A DNA stretch of 64,000 nucleotides from Deinococcus puniceus (lineage in GTDB: Bacteria; Deinococcota; Deinococci; Deinococcales; Deinococcaceae): the NCBI RefSeq assembly GCF_001644565.1, contig NZ_CP011387.1:790501-854500 (forward strand), in the 5' to 3' direction. Numbering within the stretch: position 1 is the stretch's first letter; every line of letters begins with the position of its first letter. The translations under genes were made by a program, and so were the position numbers. Below the pieces are notes generated by a model. It ran no database searches, was not told the DNA's origin, and saw nothing but the letters and a program-made list of their open reading frames with translations. Shown piece after piece: positions 37,676 to 46,177 of this stretch.

Positions 37676-39202
37676 TCAGGTGGCGTCCGAGCGGCGTTCC
37701 CCATAAGCGATAGCGAGGGCAACCAGGGCCACTGCCAGCGTGCCTAGGCCCCACCACTGGCCCGCGTTTAGTAAGTACGCGGTTCCGGCCAACGCCGCCT
37801 GAAACACCAACGTCAAGATATTCAGCCACAGGGGGGCGCTTTGCTGGCGCTTGAACAAGTCGGCGCGGCGCACAGGCAGCGGTTGCCACAGCACCATCAG
37901 GGCCGAGCCGCCCACGCCCAGCAGCAGCAACGGCAGGTCTAGGGCGGCGGCCTGAATCTGCCCCCGGAAGGCCAGTAACCCCAGCCCGGCCAATCCCAAC
38001 CCCAGCGGGGGCAGGCTGGCGGCCAACCATTTGTCGCGCCGCAGGGCCGCAGGAGAACGCGGAGCCGAGCGCAGCAGATCGGGGGCGTCCTCGGCATTCA
38101 GGGTCAGTTGGGCCAAAGCGACCGCCAGATTGGAGGTCAGCAGCACCACGCCCACGCCTACCGTTGCTGCCAGATTGCCGCCGCGCAGGGCCGGGGCCAG
38201 CAGCGGCAGCAGGTACAACAGTTGCAACAGCGTGCGCGACAGCAGCGCCGGATCACGCCAGATCAGCCGCCATTCTTTCAGCAGCGTAGCTGTTCTGGCC
38301 GTCCTAAATCGCAGCGGGCGGCCAGCAGTGCGGCGCGGCAGGCGGGCGGTGGGGCGCTCCTGCGAGGTCTGTGCGCCCAGCACGAACAGGCGGGTCAGGG
38401 CCATCACGGTCAGCATCAGGCCCAGCGCCGCTGCCGCCAGCAGCCCCAGCAGCGGGCCGGGTTCTGACCACGCCGCCTGCACGGGCAGGGCCAGCAGACT
38501 TCCCGAAGACAGCCGCAGGCCCGCCAACACGTCCAGCACGGGATTGATCTGGTTACTGCCCCGGTCTTGGCCCGACGGCCGCAGCAGATTCGGCACCTGA
38601 AAGGCCAAAAACACCGCCGCGCCGATGAGTGATCCCAGCACTGCCGACACCGTGCGGGTGCGCTGCACACCCAACACGCGCACCAATCCCAGTGTCAGCC
38701 ACAGGCCCACGCAGGCGGCCAGTACGGCGGCGGCCAGCCACCAGCCCAGCAGCCCCATCGCCCGCCACGCACCCAGCACGGCGGCGGCGGCCAGCAGCGG
38801 CACCATCAGCAGGGCCACACTCAGGCCCGCCGACAGCGCCACCCCCAGCGCCCGCGACGCCAACACGGTGCGCGGCGCGATGGGGGAGTGCAGCAACAAG
38901 GTCAAGTCTCCGCGTGTAAACAGGGCGGTGAGTGCCGCGTTGACGGCAGCAGCCACCATCATCGTCCACAGCACCAGCAGGCCCAGCGCCAGCAGGGGGA
39001 GGGCCGCGTCCGGCAGCGGGGCGTTCAGATTCAGGGCCGCCAGTCGGGGCCGCAAAGACAGGCCAATGGCGATCAGGAAGCCGGAAAACACCACCAGCCC
39101 AATCCCGATGCCCCAGCGTTGTCCCGTGGTGAGATTTGCCAAAGCACCCCGCGTTTGCCAGCGCAGCAGCCAGAGCAGACTGCCGGGTGGGGCGCTGCTC
39201 AC
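37676..39202 (-). CDS. ABC transporter permease, exporter type
   Basis: A 508-residue polytopic protein with about 11-12 hydrophobic helices rich in Leu and Ala, and a cytoplasmic basic stretch near QERPTARLPRRTAGRPLRF. It matches the putative ABC-exporter permease class paired with DR-type ATPases; the substrate is unknown. Its ATG overlaps the stop of the ATPase gene by 4 bp, so it is the second gene of a two-gene transporter operon. Confidence 0.85.
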   Translation of the reverse strand: MSSAPPGSLLWLLRWQTRGALANLTTGQRWGIGIGLVVFSGFLIAIGLSLRPRLAALNLNAPLPDAALPLLALGLLVLWTMMVAAAVNAALTALFTRGDLTLLLHSPIAPRTVLASRALGVALSAGLSVALLMVPLLAAAAVLGAWRAMGLLGWWLAAAVLAACVGLWLTLGLVRVLGVQRTRTVSAVLGSLIGAAVFLAFQVPNLLRPSGQDRGSNQINPVLDVLAGLRLSSGSLLALPVQAAWSEPGPLLGLLAAAALGLMLTVMALTRLFVLGAQTSQERPTARLPRRTAGRPLRFRTARTATLLKEWRLIWRDPALLSRTLLQLLYLLPLLAPALRGGNLAATVGVGVVLLTSNLAVALAQLTLNAEDAPDLLRSAPRSPAALRRDKWLAASLPPLGLGLAGLGLLAFRGQIQAAALDLPLLLLGVGGSALMVLWQPLPVRRADLFKRQQSAPLWLNILTLVFQAALAGTAYLLNAGQWWGLGTLAVALVALAIAYGERRSDAT

Positions 39203-40014
39203 TCGTTCTCCTCGGCTCGAAGATTGGTGCTCGGCGTCGGCGCAGTTGGCCCGGTCAGGCTCAGGAAGGCGTCTTCCAGCGTGGCCGTTTCGGTGCGGGC
39301 CAGCAGTTCGGCGGGGGTGCCCTCGGCCACCAGTTCGCCGCCCGCGATGATCCCGATTCTGTCGGCCAGCCGCTCGGCCACTTCCAGAATGTGCGTGGTC
39401 AGTACCACCGCGCCGCCCGCGTCTACAAACTCGCGCAGGGCGTCCTTGACTTGGCGGGAAGCGGCGGCGTCCAGCCCGGTCAGCGGTTCATCCAGCAGCA
39501 GCAGGCGCGGCCCGTGAATGAGTGCGCCCGCCAGCGCCAGCTTCTGCTTCATGCCGCGTGAGAAGCCCTCGGTGCGCTCGTATCGGTGCGGCCACAGTTG
39601 CAACCATTTCAGCAGGCGCTCGGCTTCGGGGGCGGCCTGCGCCGCGTTCATGCCCCACAGCCCCGCCACGAATTCCAGATATTCGGGCGGCGTCAATTTG
39701 TCGTACAGGAGGGGATCGTCGGGCAGGTAGGCAAGGTGCTGTTTGGCGGCCTGCGCGTCGGTGGTCATGCTGTGGCCCCCAATTCGCGCCTCGCCCGTGT
39801 CGGGTCGGCTCAGGCCCGCGATCATGCGGATAGTACTGGTTTTGCCTGCCCCGTTCGGCCCCAGCAGCGCATACAGCTCGCCTGCTTCGACCCGCACATT
39901 CAGCCGCCGCACGGCCTCGCGCCCGCCAAAGCGTTTGCCCAGATTCACCAGTTCCAGCGCCGGGGCAGCGTGTGGGCGAGCCTGCGGAGGAAGAACGTCG
40001 GGAGTGGAGGTCAT
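39199..40014 (-). CDS. ABC transporter ATP-binding protein
   Basis: A 271-residue ATPase: Walker [17 protein letters not shown]-loop LAYLPDDPLLYDKLTP, signature FSRGMKQKLALAGALI, Walker B RLLLLDEPLTGLD, and H-loop LTTHI. The DrrA/CcmA-like C-terminal part ends in an acidic tail. With the permease it forms an exporter. ATG 40014 is preceded by TAGCCT (40021-40026, minus strand) with a 6-nt spacer, a leaderless promoter. Confidence 0.92.
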   Translation of the reverse strand: MTSTPDVLPPQARPHAAPALELVNLGKRFGGREAVRRLNVRVEAGELYALLGPNGAGKTSTIRMIAGLSRPDTGEARIGGHSMTTDAQAAKQHLAYLPDDPLLYDKLTPPEYLEFVAGLWGMNAAQAAPEAERLLKWLQLWPHRYERTEGFSRGMKQKLALAGALIHGPRLLLLDEPLTGLDAAASRQVKDALREFVDAGGAVVLTTHILEVAERLADRIGIIAGGELVAEGTPAELLARTETATLEDAFLSLTGPTAPTPSTNLRAEENE

Positions 40015-40020
40015 ACCGTC

Positions 40021-40026
40021 AGGCTA
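40021..40026 (-). promoter_or_regulatory. Leaderless -10 box (TAGCCT) of the ABC exporter operon
   Basis: TAGCCT on the minus strand, 6 nt before the ATG at 40014. Confidence 0.55.
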
Positions 40027-40045
40027 CGCGCCCCCGGCACAGGCG

Positions 40046-40065
40046 GTTGCCTCAAGCTAGGCAAC
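40046..40065 (-). terminator. Hairpin after the lacI-type gene
   Basis: Perfect 7-bp stem GTTGCCT/AGGCAAC with a 6-nt loop, 40 bp past the LacI-family stop. No T-run, so the terminator function is tentative. Confidence 0.4.
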
Positions 40066-40105
40066 GGGTCAGATGACTGAGCCGGAGAACATTCCAGATC
40101 ACACG

Positions 40106-41110
40106 TCAGGCCGTGTCGCGCACCATCAGTTTGGGTTCGAAGCGGCGGGCACGGGCGGGGCCTCGGTGCCCACCCAAACGCGACAACAGCAGTTGGGCGG
40201 CCTCGTAGCCCATGTTCTCGACGGGTTGGTGCAGGGTGGTCAGCCCGCGTGCGGCGGCCCAAGGTTGGTCATCGAAGCCGATAATCCGCACGTCCTGCCC
40301 CGGTGTCAGGCCGCGTGCCCGCACCTCGTCCAGCAGCGATCCGGCCAGCAGATCGGCAGAGGCGAACACCGTGCAGGGAAAGCCGCCCGCCGCCGCGATC
40401 TCGTCCAGCACCGCGCAGGCGCTGTTGCGGGCCGCCAGCGGGTCAAACGAGGACGTGTGTTCGCTCGTCACTTCCCGGCCCGCCCCGGCCACCGCTTTCA
40501 GGAATCCGGTGCGGCGATCTTCGAAGACGCGGGTGGTAAAGAGCTGGTCAAGTTCAGTCTCGACCCAGATCGCGTGCAGCGTTCCCGGCAGCGTGGCAGC
40601 GTACTCTCCGGCCAGTTTGCCGCCCGTCACGTTGTCCATGAAGGCGCAGTCCACGCCCTCGGCGTAGGCGTCCACCAGCACGGTGGGCTGCTGCGTTCTC
40701 AGGCGGTGTTCGTTAAACATCTGCGTGAGGTTGTAAGTCGCCATGACCAACCCATCGGCCTGATACGCCAGCGTATGTGACCCCAAGTAGCGTTCCAGCC
40801 GCGAACGATCCAGCAGCGGAAAAATCGCCACGTCGTACCGCGCTTCCTGAAACGCCGTTTCTAGGCCGTCCAGCAGGCGCACATAAAATTCGGTGGTGAC
40901 CACGGGCAGCAGCACGCTGATGGTGTAACTCTTGCCCCCAGCGATGCGGCGGGCGTGCGGGTTGGGCGTGTAATCGAGATCGGCAATGGCCTTCAGCACC
41001 GTATCGCGGGTTGCGCCGCGCACAGCCGAGTGGTTGTTCAGCACGCGCGAGACGGTGCCGACGCCGACACCCGCCTCACGGGCGACATCCTGAATGGTGG
41101 GCTTTCGCAT
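40106..41110 (-). CDS. LacI-family transcriptional regulator
   Basis: A 334-residue repressor. The N-terminal helix-turn-helix MRKPTIQDVAREAGVGVGTVSRVLNNHSAV and hinge PNPHARRIAGGKS are typical of LacI/GalR. The periplasmic-binding-protein-like sensor domain (about 60-334) ends with GFDDQPWAAARGLTTLHQPVENMGYEAAQLLL. The inducer is probably a sugar or nucleoside but unknown. ATG 41110 gives the usual N-terminus; an in-frame ATG at 41128 is possible. A TGGAACGGGTTCCA palindrome upstream suggests autoregulation. No sugar-use genes are adjacent. Confidence 0.92.
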   Translation of the reverse strand: MRKPTIQDVAREAGVGVGTVSRVLNNHSAVRGATRDTVLKAIADLDYTPNPHARRIAGGKSYTISVLLPVVTTEFYVRLLDGLETAFQEARYDVAIFPLLDRSRLERYLGSHTLAYQADGLVMATYNLTQMFNEHRLRTQQPTVLVDAYAEGVDCAFMDNVTGGKLAGEYAATLPGTLHAIWVETELDQLFTTRVFEDRRTGFLKAVAGAGREVTSEHTSSFDPLAARNSACAVLDEIAAAGGFPCTVFASADLLAGSLLDEVRARGLTPGQDVRIIGFDDQPWAAARGLTTLHQPVENMGYEAAQLLLSRLGGHRGPARARRFEPKLMVRDTA

Positions 41111-41139
41111 AGATATACCGGTCACCATACCGCGTTGCG

Positions 41140-41153
41140 TGGAACGGGTTCCA
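41140..41153. promoter_or_regulatory. Probable LacI-family operator
   Basis: TGGAACGGGTTCCA is a 14-bp palindrome with one mismatch and a GC-rich centre, the usual LacI/GalR operator form. It is 30 bp upstream of the regulator's start, in the gap it shares with the divergent copper operon. Confidence 0.55.
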
Positions 41154-41342
41154 TCACGGCCTGCTCAGGCAGATGGTCAGTCGTCTAAGCAGGCGGGACA
41201 GAGCGGGGCGGCCAGATACGAACCTGACCGCACACAGGGACAATTCAGCCCGGCCCCAGCGCCTAAACTGTCCTGAGTGGCGGTGCAGGGCACGACAACT
41301 TTTTGCCGTAATACACACCTTCCCGGCCCCACTGGAGTCCCT

Positions 41343-41903
41343 ATGTCATCTTCTCTACCTTCCCCTCAACCTGTGCGGCAGCCTGTGGCGCTCGCGCTGT
41401 CTCTGGCCGCCGCATCTGTCGCCTTCGTGCTGTCGGTGGCGTTGGCCCAAAATACGGCTGCCGCCCAACAAGGCCACGCGGCGGGCCACGCCATCACCGA
41501 ACCTTTGGCCGTGCCCATCACTGCTCCGGTTGCCGCCCTGCCGCTGACCAGCCAGAACGCCACCATCGTGGCCGTGCCCCCCAGCATCAGCGAAACCAGC
41601 GTGTTCATGACGCTCCGCAATACGGGCCGCACCCCCATCGTCCTGAGCGGCGTCACCTCTGCGGTGGCCGCACACGGCATGTTGATGGTCACGCGCCGCG
41701 ACGCACAGGGCCGCACCGGAATGTCGGAAACCCGCGCCCTGACCGTGCCCGCTGGCCGCAGCCTGACCCTCAGCGAGACCGGAGACCACCTGATGCTGAT
41801 GGGCCTGAAGCGCCCGCTGAAAGTCGGTGAGCGTCTGCCCCTCACGCTCCGCACCTCGGATGGCCGTAGTTTGAAGGTCGTGGCGTTGGTTCGCAAGCCG
41901 TAA
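41343..41903 (+). CDS. PCuAC-type periplasmic copper chaperone
   Basis: A 186-residue protein. Signal/anchor helix about 13-35. PCuAC domain about 65-186: VFMTLRNTGRTPIVLSGVTS, AAHGMLMVT, LTVPAGRSLTLSETGDHLMLMGLKRPLKVGERLPLTL. The His/Met copper ligands in HGM, GM and HLMLM are present. It delivers copper to the CuA/CuB sites of cytochrome oxidase. GGAG lies 7 nt before ATG 41343; an upstream GTG (41277) lacks this. First gene of a copper/oxidase assembly operon. Confidence 0.87.
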   Translation: MSSSLPSPQPVRQPVALALSLAAASVAFVLSVALAQNTAAAQQGHAAGHAITEPLAVPITAPVAALPLTSQNATIVAVPPSISETSVFMTLRNTGRTPIVLSGVTSAVAAHGMLMVTRRDAQGRTGMSETRALTVPAGRSLTLSETGDHLMLMGLKRPLKVGERLPLTLRTSDGRSLKVVALVRKP

Positions 41904-41995
41904 TTCAACTCAGCCCAGATCCAATTCAGTCCAGATCATCCCAGTCTCAGAGCATCTCAGCCGAATCTGTTGTGCCACCCCAAAAGGCCCCACCC

Positions 41996-42726
<731 letters not shown>

Positions 42727-42730
<4 letters not shown>

Positions 42731-43563
42731 GCGCCCCCATCATCTCCGCTTCGGAAGTGGCCGCCAACCTGAATCCCACACTGGCCGACCTGCTGGCCCT
42801 GCGCCCCGATCCGCTGATGCTGGTGCCCGCGCTGATCGTGGCGGCGCTGTACTTCTGGCGGTATGTGCAGGCGCGGCGTACCCCGGAAGGCCGTCAGCGC
42901 TGGCCCGTGTGGAAGCCTATTTTGTTTAGCCTCGGCATCCTGCTGCTGCTGCTGACCACCCAGAGCCGCGCCTCCGACCTGACTTCCGGCAGCATGGCGC
43001 TGTACATGGGCCGCCTGATGGTGCTGGCCGAAGTGGTGCCGCCCCTGCTGATGCTGGGTATTCCCCGGAACGTAAAATTGAACGCCCGCAGGGGCCTAGG
43101 CCGCGTGCTGGGTGTCCTCCTTGATCCTTGGGTGGCGCTGGGCGTCTGGTCTGCCGTCATCATCTTCTGGAATATTCCCGCCGGATTCAATGCCTCAGTG
43201 GTCACGAACACGGCGGCGGCCCTGCTGCCCGCGCTGTATCTCCTCAGCAGCCTGATGGTGTGGGCGGTGGTGCTGCGGCCCTTGCCCGCCGTACAGCCTG
43301 CCTCCATCGGCTCTCGCGGCTGGTTCGGACTCTTGGCTGCCCTCCCCATGATGGCGGTGGGCATGGTCTGGCTGTATTCGCCGGACGTGCTGTACACGCC
43401 CTACGTGAACGCCCTGTGCCTCTGGAACCTGACCCCACTGGACAACCAGCAACTCAGCGGCTGGATCATGATGCTGGCCGGAGTGCCCGCGCTGGCGTTG
43501 GCCTTCATCCAGTTGTTCGCGTGGCTGATCGCGTTGGCGGATGGGGGAACTCAGCGGGAGTAG
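42727..43563 (+). CDS. CtaG-type cytochrome c oxidase (caa3) assembly membrane protein
   Basis: A 278-residue protein with about seven transmembrane helices. The family pattern includes SDLTSGSMALYMGRLMVLAEVVPPLLMLGIPRN, WNIPAGFNASVVTNTAAALLPALYLLSSLMVWAVVLRPLP and a final helix after DNQQLSGWIMMLAGVPALALAFI. It belongs to the caa3-type CtaG family involved in oxidase assembly. GTG start in a 4-bp overlap with the SCO gene. The oxidase structural genes are not in the window. Confidence 0.87.
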
Positions 43564-43565
43564 AG

Positions 43566-43710
43566 GCGGTCAAAGGGTCTAAGAAGGGTAATCGCGTTGC
43601 TCACTCACCCCTCTGCTGCGGAGCTTTTCAAGCCAAGGGTGAGGGGGCGATTCCGCACCGCACCCGCCCCAGCACCTTAGACCCTAGACTTTTTGACCCT
43701 TAGACGCCCC
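43566..43710. repeat. Intergenic repeat family A, copy A8
   Basis: The left arm is GGTCAAAGGGTCTAAG; the core is GGGTAATCGCGTTGCTCAC; the right arm (about 43673-43706) is CACCTTAGACCCTAGACTTT...CCCTTAGACGCCC. It separates the convergent ctaG-type and kynU genes exactly. Confidence 0.75.
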
Positions 43711-43713
43711 CCC

Positions 43714-44901
43714 TTACGTCACCAACCCCACTTCCCGCGCCGCTTTATAGCTGCCTGTATCCAGCAAATCGCGCAGCACACGCACGGTTTCTTCTATTTC
43801 GGCTTCGGTGGTGTAGAGGGCCACTGGTGCAAGGCGCAGAATGTCGGGTTGGCGGAAATCAGGGATGATGCCGCGTTCGCGCAGGGCCACGCTGAGGGCG
43901 AGGGCGTCCGGGTGGGCCAGCGCCACATGGCCGCCGCGCACGGCATGATCGCGCGGCGTGACCATCTTCAACTCTGGCAGATGCGCGTCGGCAAGGGCGA
44001 TCAGGTGGTCGGTCAGAGCCAGACTCCGGGTGCGGATGTCTTCCATTTCTACGGTGGCGAAGACTTCCAACGCTCCCTCTAGCCCCGCCAATGCCAGCAC
44101 AGGCGGCGTGCCCAACTGGTAGCCGCCCGCACCCGCAGCAGGCCGGAAATTGTGGGCCATCTCGAACTGGCTGGTCTTGTCGTGGCCCCACCAACCGCGC
44201 AGGGCAGGCATACGGCCATGATGCCGCTCGTGCAGGAACAGCCCGCCGGGTGCGCCGGGGCCAGCGTTCACGTATTTGTAGTGGCACCACACCGCAAAAT
44301 CCGCGCCGCTGCCGTGCAAGTCGTGTGGCACGCTGCCCACCGAATGCGCCGCGTCCCAGCCGATCAAGATGCCGCGTGCTTGAGCTTCGGCAGTCAGGCC
44401 CGGAATATCCAGCAGTTGGCCGCTGCGGTACAACACGGTGGGCAGCAGCACCACAGCCACGTCGTCGGTGAGGGTCGCCAGAATATCTTCGGTAGTCAGC
44501 GTCTGCCCGTCGCGGCTGGGAATCAACCGGAGTTCTGCACCGTGCATATCGGCCCAACTCTGCATCGCGTACACGTCCGAGGGGAAATCCAGCGACGTAG
44601 CCACCAGATGCCGCCGCGTGTCTCCGGGCTGCGGGTGGTACAGGGTCGCCATCAGCGAGTGCAGATTGGAGGTGATGCTGCCGGTTGCCATGACCTCGTG
44701 CGGCAAGGCTCCTACCAGCCGCGCCACCCCCGGCGACAGGCTTTCGGCCAGCCCGAACCACTTGTCCCAGCCGTGTACCGAGTCGTGCTGCCAATCGTCC
44801 AAGCGCCGCAGCACCGCTTCCCGCGCCGCGTGGGGCATCACGCCGAGGCTGTTGCCGTCCATGTAGATGCCGGGGGGCATCGCAAAAAGGTCGCGTCTCA
44901 T
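43714..44901 (-). CDS. kynU: Kynureninase
   Basis: A 395-residue PLP enzyme that cleaves kynurenine to anthranilate and alanine. Motifs: GIYMDGNSLGVMP, GSITSNLHSLMATLY (PLP phosphate pocket), FPSDVYAMQSW, GWDAAHSVGSVPHDL (Asp/His), WCHYKYVNAGPGAPGGLF (Schiff-base Lys) and the family-specific RGWWGHDKTSQFEM. Full length. It follows kynB by 76 bp on the same strand, so the two work in the same tryptophan-degradation route; kynA (dioxygenase) is not in the window. Confidence 0.95.
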   Translation of the reverse strand: MRRDLFAMPPGIYMDGNSLGVMPHAAREAVLRRLDDWQHDSVHGWDKWFGLAESLSPGVARLVGALPHEVMATGSITSNLHSLMATLYHPQPGDTRRHLVATSLDFPSDVYAMQSWADMHGAELRLIPSRDGQTLTTEDILATLTDDVAVVLLPTVLYRSGQLLDIPGLTAEAQARGILIGWDAAHSVGSVPHDLHGSGADFAVWCHYKYVNAGPGAPGGLFLHERHHGRMPALRGWWGHDKTSQFEMAHNFRPAAGAGGYQLGTPPVLALAGLEGALEVFATVEMEDIRTRSLALTDHLIALADAHLPELKMVTPRDHAVRGGHVALAHPDALALSVALRERGIIPDFRQPDILRLAPVALYTTEAEIEETVRVLRDLLDTGSYKAAREVGLVT

Positions 44902-44977
44902 AGGGTCTCTATTTGAACAGATTTCAAGTGAACAGGTTGGATGTTGAGTGTGAAGTCAACGCCGCTTGCTTGCACGC

Positions 44978-45730
44978 TCATTCGCCCAGCCCACTCAGGG
45001 CCGCCACCTCTAGTTCTGTCGGTTCCAACGCCGCCAAAGTCCCAGCGGGCAGCAATACGGCGCGGGCAGGTGCGCCGTCTATCCCGATGTACTGGCCTTC
45101 TTTGTTCGGGCCGCCTGCCAGCGGCATCGGCAGGCACATCAGGTCGTATTCGCCGTCCTGCACGCTGCTCAGGTTCAGGCCTTCCAGAATCAGAATGCCT
45201 GAGGCAAAGCAGGCGGCGTGGGCGTCCAGCGTTTTGCTGGTCAAGGGGTCTACGCTGGGGCTGTCGGTGCCGATGAGCTGCACGCCGCGCCGCCCGAGTT
45301 CCGTGATCAGGTCGGGGTGCAGGGCTGTAAAATCTTCGGGAAAGGTGTCCCAGTGGGCGGGCTGCCCGGTATGCAGCAACACCCGGGGCGGCAGTTGATC
45401 GGGCAAGTCGTTGAGGATGTCCAGCCCCACGAGTGCAGGCTCTCCGCTCCCCTGTGTTTGACTTGCTTGCACGCTCATCACGCGGCAACGGCCCACATAG
45501 CGGCTCAGCGGCACGGCGTCCAGCTTTTCGGCGGCGTCGGCGTAATGCCACGGCGCGTCTACGTGCGTGCCCGTGTGTGTACTCAGGCCCAATTCGCCCG
45601 TGTTCACGCTGTCGCCCGCCGCCATGCGTCCACGGGGATGCAGCACGAATTCGGGGTCGCCGGGCCAACTCGGATGGCCGGGGGTCAGGGCGCGGGAGAT
45701 GTCTTGCAGGGCGGCGGGTGCAGTTGACAT
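44978..45730 (-). CDS. kynB: Kynurenine formamidase (cyclase family)
   Basis: A 250-residue metal-dependent hydrolase. It shows GLSTHTGTHVDAPWHYADAA with the HxGTHxDxP metal motif, LIGTDSPSVDPLTSKTLDAH, and LEGLNLSSVQDGEYDLMCLPMPLAGG. It hydrolyses N-formylkynurenine to kynurenine, the step before kynU. ATG 45730 is supported by TATGGT (45737-45742, minus strand) with a 6-nt spacer, a leaderless promoter; an open upstream extension of 37 residues is rejected. Confidence 0.93.
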   Translation of the reverse strand: MSTAPAALQDISRALTPGHPSWPGDPEFVLHPRGRMAAGDSVNTGELGLSTHTGTHVDAPWHYADAAEKLDAVPLSRYVGRCRVMSVQASQTQGSGEPALVGLDILNDLPDQLPPRVLLHTGQPAHWDTFPEDFTALHPDLITELGRRGVQLIGTDSPSVDPLTSKTLDAHAACFASGILILEGLNLSSVQDGEYDLMCLPMPLAGGPNKEGQYIGIDGAPARAVLLPAGTLAALEPTELEVAALSGLGE

Positions 45731-45736
45731 GGCCCT

Positions 45737-45742
45737 ACCATA
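45737..45742 (-). promoter_or_regulatory. Leaderless -10 box (TATGGT) of kynB-kynU
   Basis: TATGGT on the minus strand, 6-nt spacer to the kynB ATG. Confidence 0.55.
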
Positions 45743-45803
45743 AACCGCCGGGGCGGGAGCGTGGGCATGAACCTTTGGCACGAGTGGAGAGGTGACGGTT
45801 CTG

Positions 45804-45909
45804 GGTGAACCCCCAGTCTGCTTTGCAGCCAGCCCCCTCAAGGGGAGCGCAACTGCTTTTAGTCCTCCCCTCTAAGGGGGGGCGTTGCGGAGCAACGGGG
45901 GGGTTCACC
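45804..45909. repeat. Intergenic repeat family C, copy C1
   Basis: About 106 bp with inverted ends GGTGAACCCCC and GGGGGTTCACC, plus internal words CAGTCTGCTTTGCAGCCAGC, AAGGGGAGCGCAAC and CTTTTAGTCCTCCCCTCTAA. A second copy lies at 60.13-60.24 kb. It has the shape of a miniature palindromic element. Confidence 0.75.
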
Positions 45910-45911
45910 TT

Positions 45912-46177
45912 CCAATCCAGTTCCCAACTCAGCACTCATAGATTTGCACCGGGTTCAGAGAGCTAGATTCTCGGCGGCGGGTCAGCTGCCCGAAAAGCGT
46001 GTGTCTCTGGGCGTCCCTGTTCACAGTTCCGACAAAATCGGCCTGACATTCCCCCTTCTGGCCTGCTGACCTGTGAGGTTTATCTCAGGCTACTTGCACG
46101 CCTTCCCACCTTGGTCAAGAATGCGCGTATGAGACGGCGTTGCTCCACTCCTGCCCCCACGGGCCGCCGCTGACCTG
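45912..46177. other. Gap before the first regulator gene
   Basis: About 265 bp between repeat C1 and the regulator. I see no gene longer than 14 codons. A tiny frame (ATG 46129, MRRRC...TGRR) ends 4 nt before the regulator start and could couple to it. No clear -10 box was identified. Confidence 0.35.
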